Both the position numbers and the translations under genes were made by a program. The notes under the pieces were generated by a model. It did no database searches and had not been told where the DNA came from. It saw only the letters and a program-made list of their open reading frames with translations. A stretch of DNA of 64,000 nt from Flavobacteriales bacterium (lineage in GTDB: Bacteria > Bacteroidota > Bacteroidia > Flavobacteriales > Flavobacteriaceae), in contig JAHENA010000006.1 in assembly GCA_024643405.1 (NCBI GenBank), forward strand, positions 1 through 64,000, written 5' to 3'. Position 1 is the stretch's first letter, and every line of letters starts with the position of its first letter. Below, in pieces: positions 62,740 to 64,000 of this stretch.

Positions 62740-63795
62740 ATGAGAATTTTAAAACACCTTTGCTTTGTACTAATAGTTTGTGTAATCTCACATGTTAATG
62801 CACAAGAAAAAAAGACTTATAAAATCCATACAGTCGCTTTTTATAATTTGGAAAATTTATTTGATACTATAAATGACCCTATCAAATTTGATGAAGCCAG
62901 CCCTATGATGGAATTAAAAACCAATCGTTCTGCTGTATACAAAAAGAAAGTTCAGAATATGGCCAGTGTGATAGCTCAAATAGGTTTTGACGGGGCCCAT
63001 AATTCTCCGGCCCTAATTGGCGTTTCAGAGGTTGAAAACAGAGAGGTTCTTGAAGATGTAGTGAATGATTCTTCATTAATCTCTAAAGATTATGGCATCA
63101 TTCATTACCATTCTCCTGATGCCCGTGGTATTGATGTTGCTTTGCTTTATCAAAAACAATTATTTACGCCTATTTCAACCAGCAGTCATGAACTTAAAAT
63201 ATTTGATGACCTTTCAAATAAGCGCGTTTATACAAGAGATCAGCTTTTAGTGAGCGGTAACTTAGATGGTGAACTTATTCATGTCATTGTCAATCACTGG
63301 CCTTCAAGAAGTGGTGGTGAAGCTAGAAGTAGACCAAAAAGAGTGGCCGCCGCCAAACTAACTAAGCATTTAGTAGATTCGCTCCAAATAATAGACCCTT
63401 ACGCCAAAGTATTTATTATGGGAGATTTAAATGATGACCCTACTAATGCTAGTATTAAAGATGTTTTAAAAGCTCAAAAAGACAAAGAAAAAGTGGACTT
63501 AAAAGGTATTTATAACCCTTATGAATCTATGTTTAAAAATGGCATTGGTACCACCGCTTACAGAGATGCCTGGAGTTTGTTTGACCAGATTATGATAACA
63601 GAACCTTTACTTGAGAAAGATTTTTCTACCTATAGATTTTATAAAGCAGGTATTTTTAACGAAAACTTTTTAACTCAAAAAAGTGGCCGTTTTAAAGGAT
63701 ACCCTTTTAGAAGTTTTGGTTATAGTGGGTTTACTGATGGATACAGCGATCACTTCCCAGTATATGTTTATGTGGTTAAAGAAGTTGAAAATTAG
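62740..63795 (+). CDS. Exported endonuclease/exonuclease/phosphatase (EEP) family protein
   Basis: This 351-residue EEP-fold hydrolase has a clear signal peptide (FVLIVCVISHVNAQ), so it acts in the periplasm or outside. The active-site set is complete: AFYNLENLFDTINDP, IGVSEVENREVLEDV, DARGIDVALLYQ, VIVNHWPSRSGGE, IMGDLNDDPTNAS and YSDHFPVYVY. The family includes secreted DNases and sphingomyelinase-like phosphodiesterases. It is divergent from the TonB receptor with 138 bases between, a layout that allows joint control, and is followed by a strong terminator. Confidence 0.9.
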   Translation: MRILKHLCFVLIVCVISHVNAQEKKTYKIHTVAFYNLENLFDTINDPIKFDEASPMMELKTNRSAVYKKKVQNMASVIAQIGFDGAHNSPALIGVSEVENREVLEDVVNDSSLISKDYGIIHYHSPDARGIDVALLYQKQLFTPISTSSHELKIFDDLSNKRVYTRDQLLVSGNLDGELIHVIVNHWPSRSGGEARSRPKRVAAAKLTKHLVDSLQIIDPYAKVFIMGDLNDDPTNASIKDVLKAQKDKEKVDLKGIYNPYESMFKNGIGTTAYRDAWSLFDQIMITEPLLEKDFSTYRFYKAGIFNENFLTQKSGRFKGYPFRSFGYSGFTDGYSDHFPVYVYVVKEVEN

Positions 63796-63813
63796 ATTAT
63801 TCTATATATAAAT

Positions 63814-63846
63814 AAAAAAGGCGACACTTACATGTCGCCTTTTTTA
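63814..63846. terminator. Bidirectional terminator after the exported EEP gene
   Basis: AAAAAAGGCGACA pairs with TGTCGCCTTTTTT around a six-base loop, between convergent genes. Confidence 0.92.
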
Positions 63847-63847
63847 T

Positions 63848-64000
63848 TTAATTAGGCCAAACAGCCCATGGAATTCTTGATAAAAATAATACCAGTGCTA
63901 TAGTATAAAAAATAGCTATTGTTTTCAGTTTATATTTTGAGGTTAATTTCTTTTTATGTTTAGAATAACCAATGGTTATTAAAGTAACGGCTATAATATT
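63848..64000 (-). CDS. C-terminal end of an unidentified membrane protein (5' end outside window)
   Basis: The minus strand is open from the window edge to a TAA at 63848-63850, giving 50 residues. They contain one basic loop (YSKHKKKLTSKYKLK) and a hydrophobic helix (TIAIFYTIALVLFLSRIPWAVWPN as a 24-residue end, with SRIPWAVWPN last). The shape is of a small multi-pass membrane protein ending just after a helix. A second helix precedes the loop. The family cannot be named from this fragment. Confidence 0.6.
   Translation of the reverse strand, partial: NIIAVTLITIGYSKHKKKLTSKYKLKTIAIFYTIALVLFLSRIPWAVWPN

Noticed and set aside
1-64000. tRNA, rRNA, insertion sequence or prophage regions
   Set aside because: None was recognised on either strand; gene content is steady core and accessory chromosome without transposase or integrase motifs.

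Overview
The window is a low-GC chromosomal segment from a member of the Bacteroidota, almost certainly the Flavobacteriaceae. The evidence is the gliding-motility pair gldD/gldE beside mutY and ssb, a protease with a type IX secretion (T9SS) sorting tail, many lipoproteins with acidic residues after the acylated Cys, SusC/TonB-type receptors, a bacterial GGGP synthase, DUF4199/DUF2480/DUF3078/DUF4301/DUF5689 proteins, and promoters of the TTTG-N19-21-TAnnTTTG type with few Shine-Dalgarno sites. No rRNA, tRNA, CRISPR array, transposase or prophage was seen. Coding density is high and no gap without a gene exceeds about 240 bases.

Layout. 1-6.5 kb, minus strand: a TonB-dependent receptor cut by the window edge and headed by a TPP riboswitch, then (upstream in transcription) arfB, a DUF4301 gene, a NadR-like kinase, a PnuC-family vitamin transporter, GGGP synthase and a phosphopantetheinyl transferase. 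6.5-13 kb: ahcY, ribosomal proteins L27 and L21, a DUF4199 membrane protein and an M16 peptidase pair (one active, one inactive subunit). 13-20 kb: a Cys-rich heavy-metal-binding lipoprotein, gldD-gldE-ssb-mutY, HU, a 30-residue basic protein too short for normal gene calling, and RNase G/E. 20-30 kb: an aldo/keto reductase, an OmpA lipoprotein, exonuclease III, a 1136-residue outer-membrane protein, an M28 peptidase and sdhCAB.

30-41 kb: a T9SS-exported metalloprotease, an M24 aminopeptidase, a leucine-rich-repeat lipoprotein preceded by a 43-bp perfect palindrome, aspartokinase facing a free-standing ACT-like protein, brnQ, an alpha/beta hydrolase, a tandem pair of tiny Cys-containing proteins, and thiL.

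41.5-46.2 kb is the most unusual region. It is a tightly coupled four-gene operon of lipoproteins: a choice-of-anchor B protein with thrombospondin-type calcium repeats, a protein with seven internal repeats, an MbnP-family protein, and a di-heme MbnH/MauG-like enzyme with Tyr at the presumed axial-ligand position. It is preceded by a short perfect palindrome that may be an operator. It looks like a surface metal (copper) system with a protein-modifying heme enzyme.

46.3-55 kb: iron-sulfur assembly genes sufA-B-C-D-S, interrupted by a secreted M43 metalloprotease and a META lipoprotein, then sufE, a SufT-like gene and DUF2480; a palindromic element lies between sufD and sufS. 55-64 kb: a DUF3078 outer-membrane protein, hflX, and a cluster in which two endonuclease/exonuclease/phosphatase paralogues (one secreted, one apparently cytoplasmic) bracket a TonB receptor and its DUF5689 lipoprotein. 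This suggests capture of phosphorylated or nucleic-acid substrates. A truncated membrane-protein gene runs off the right edge.
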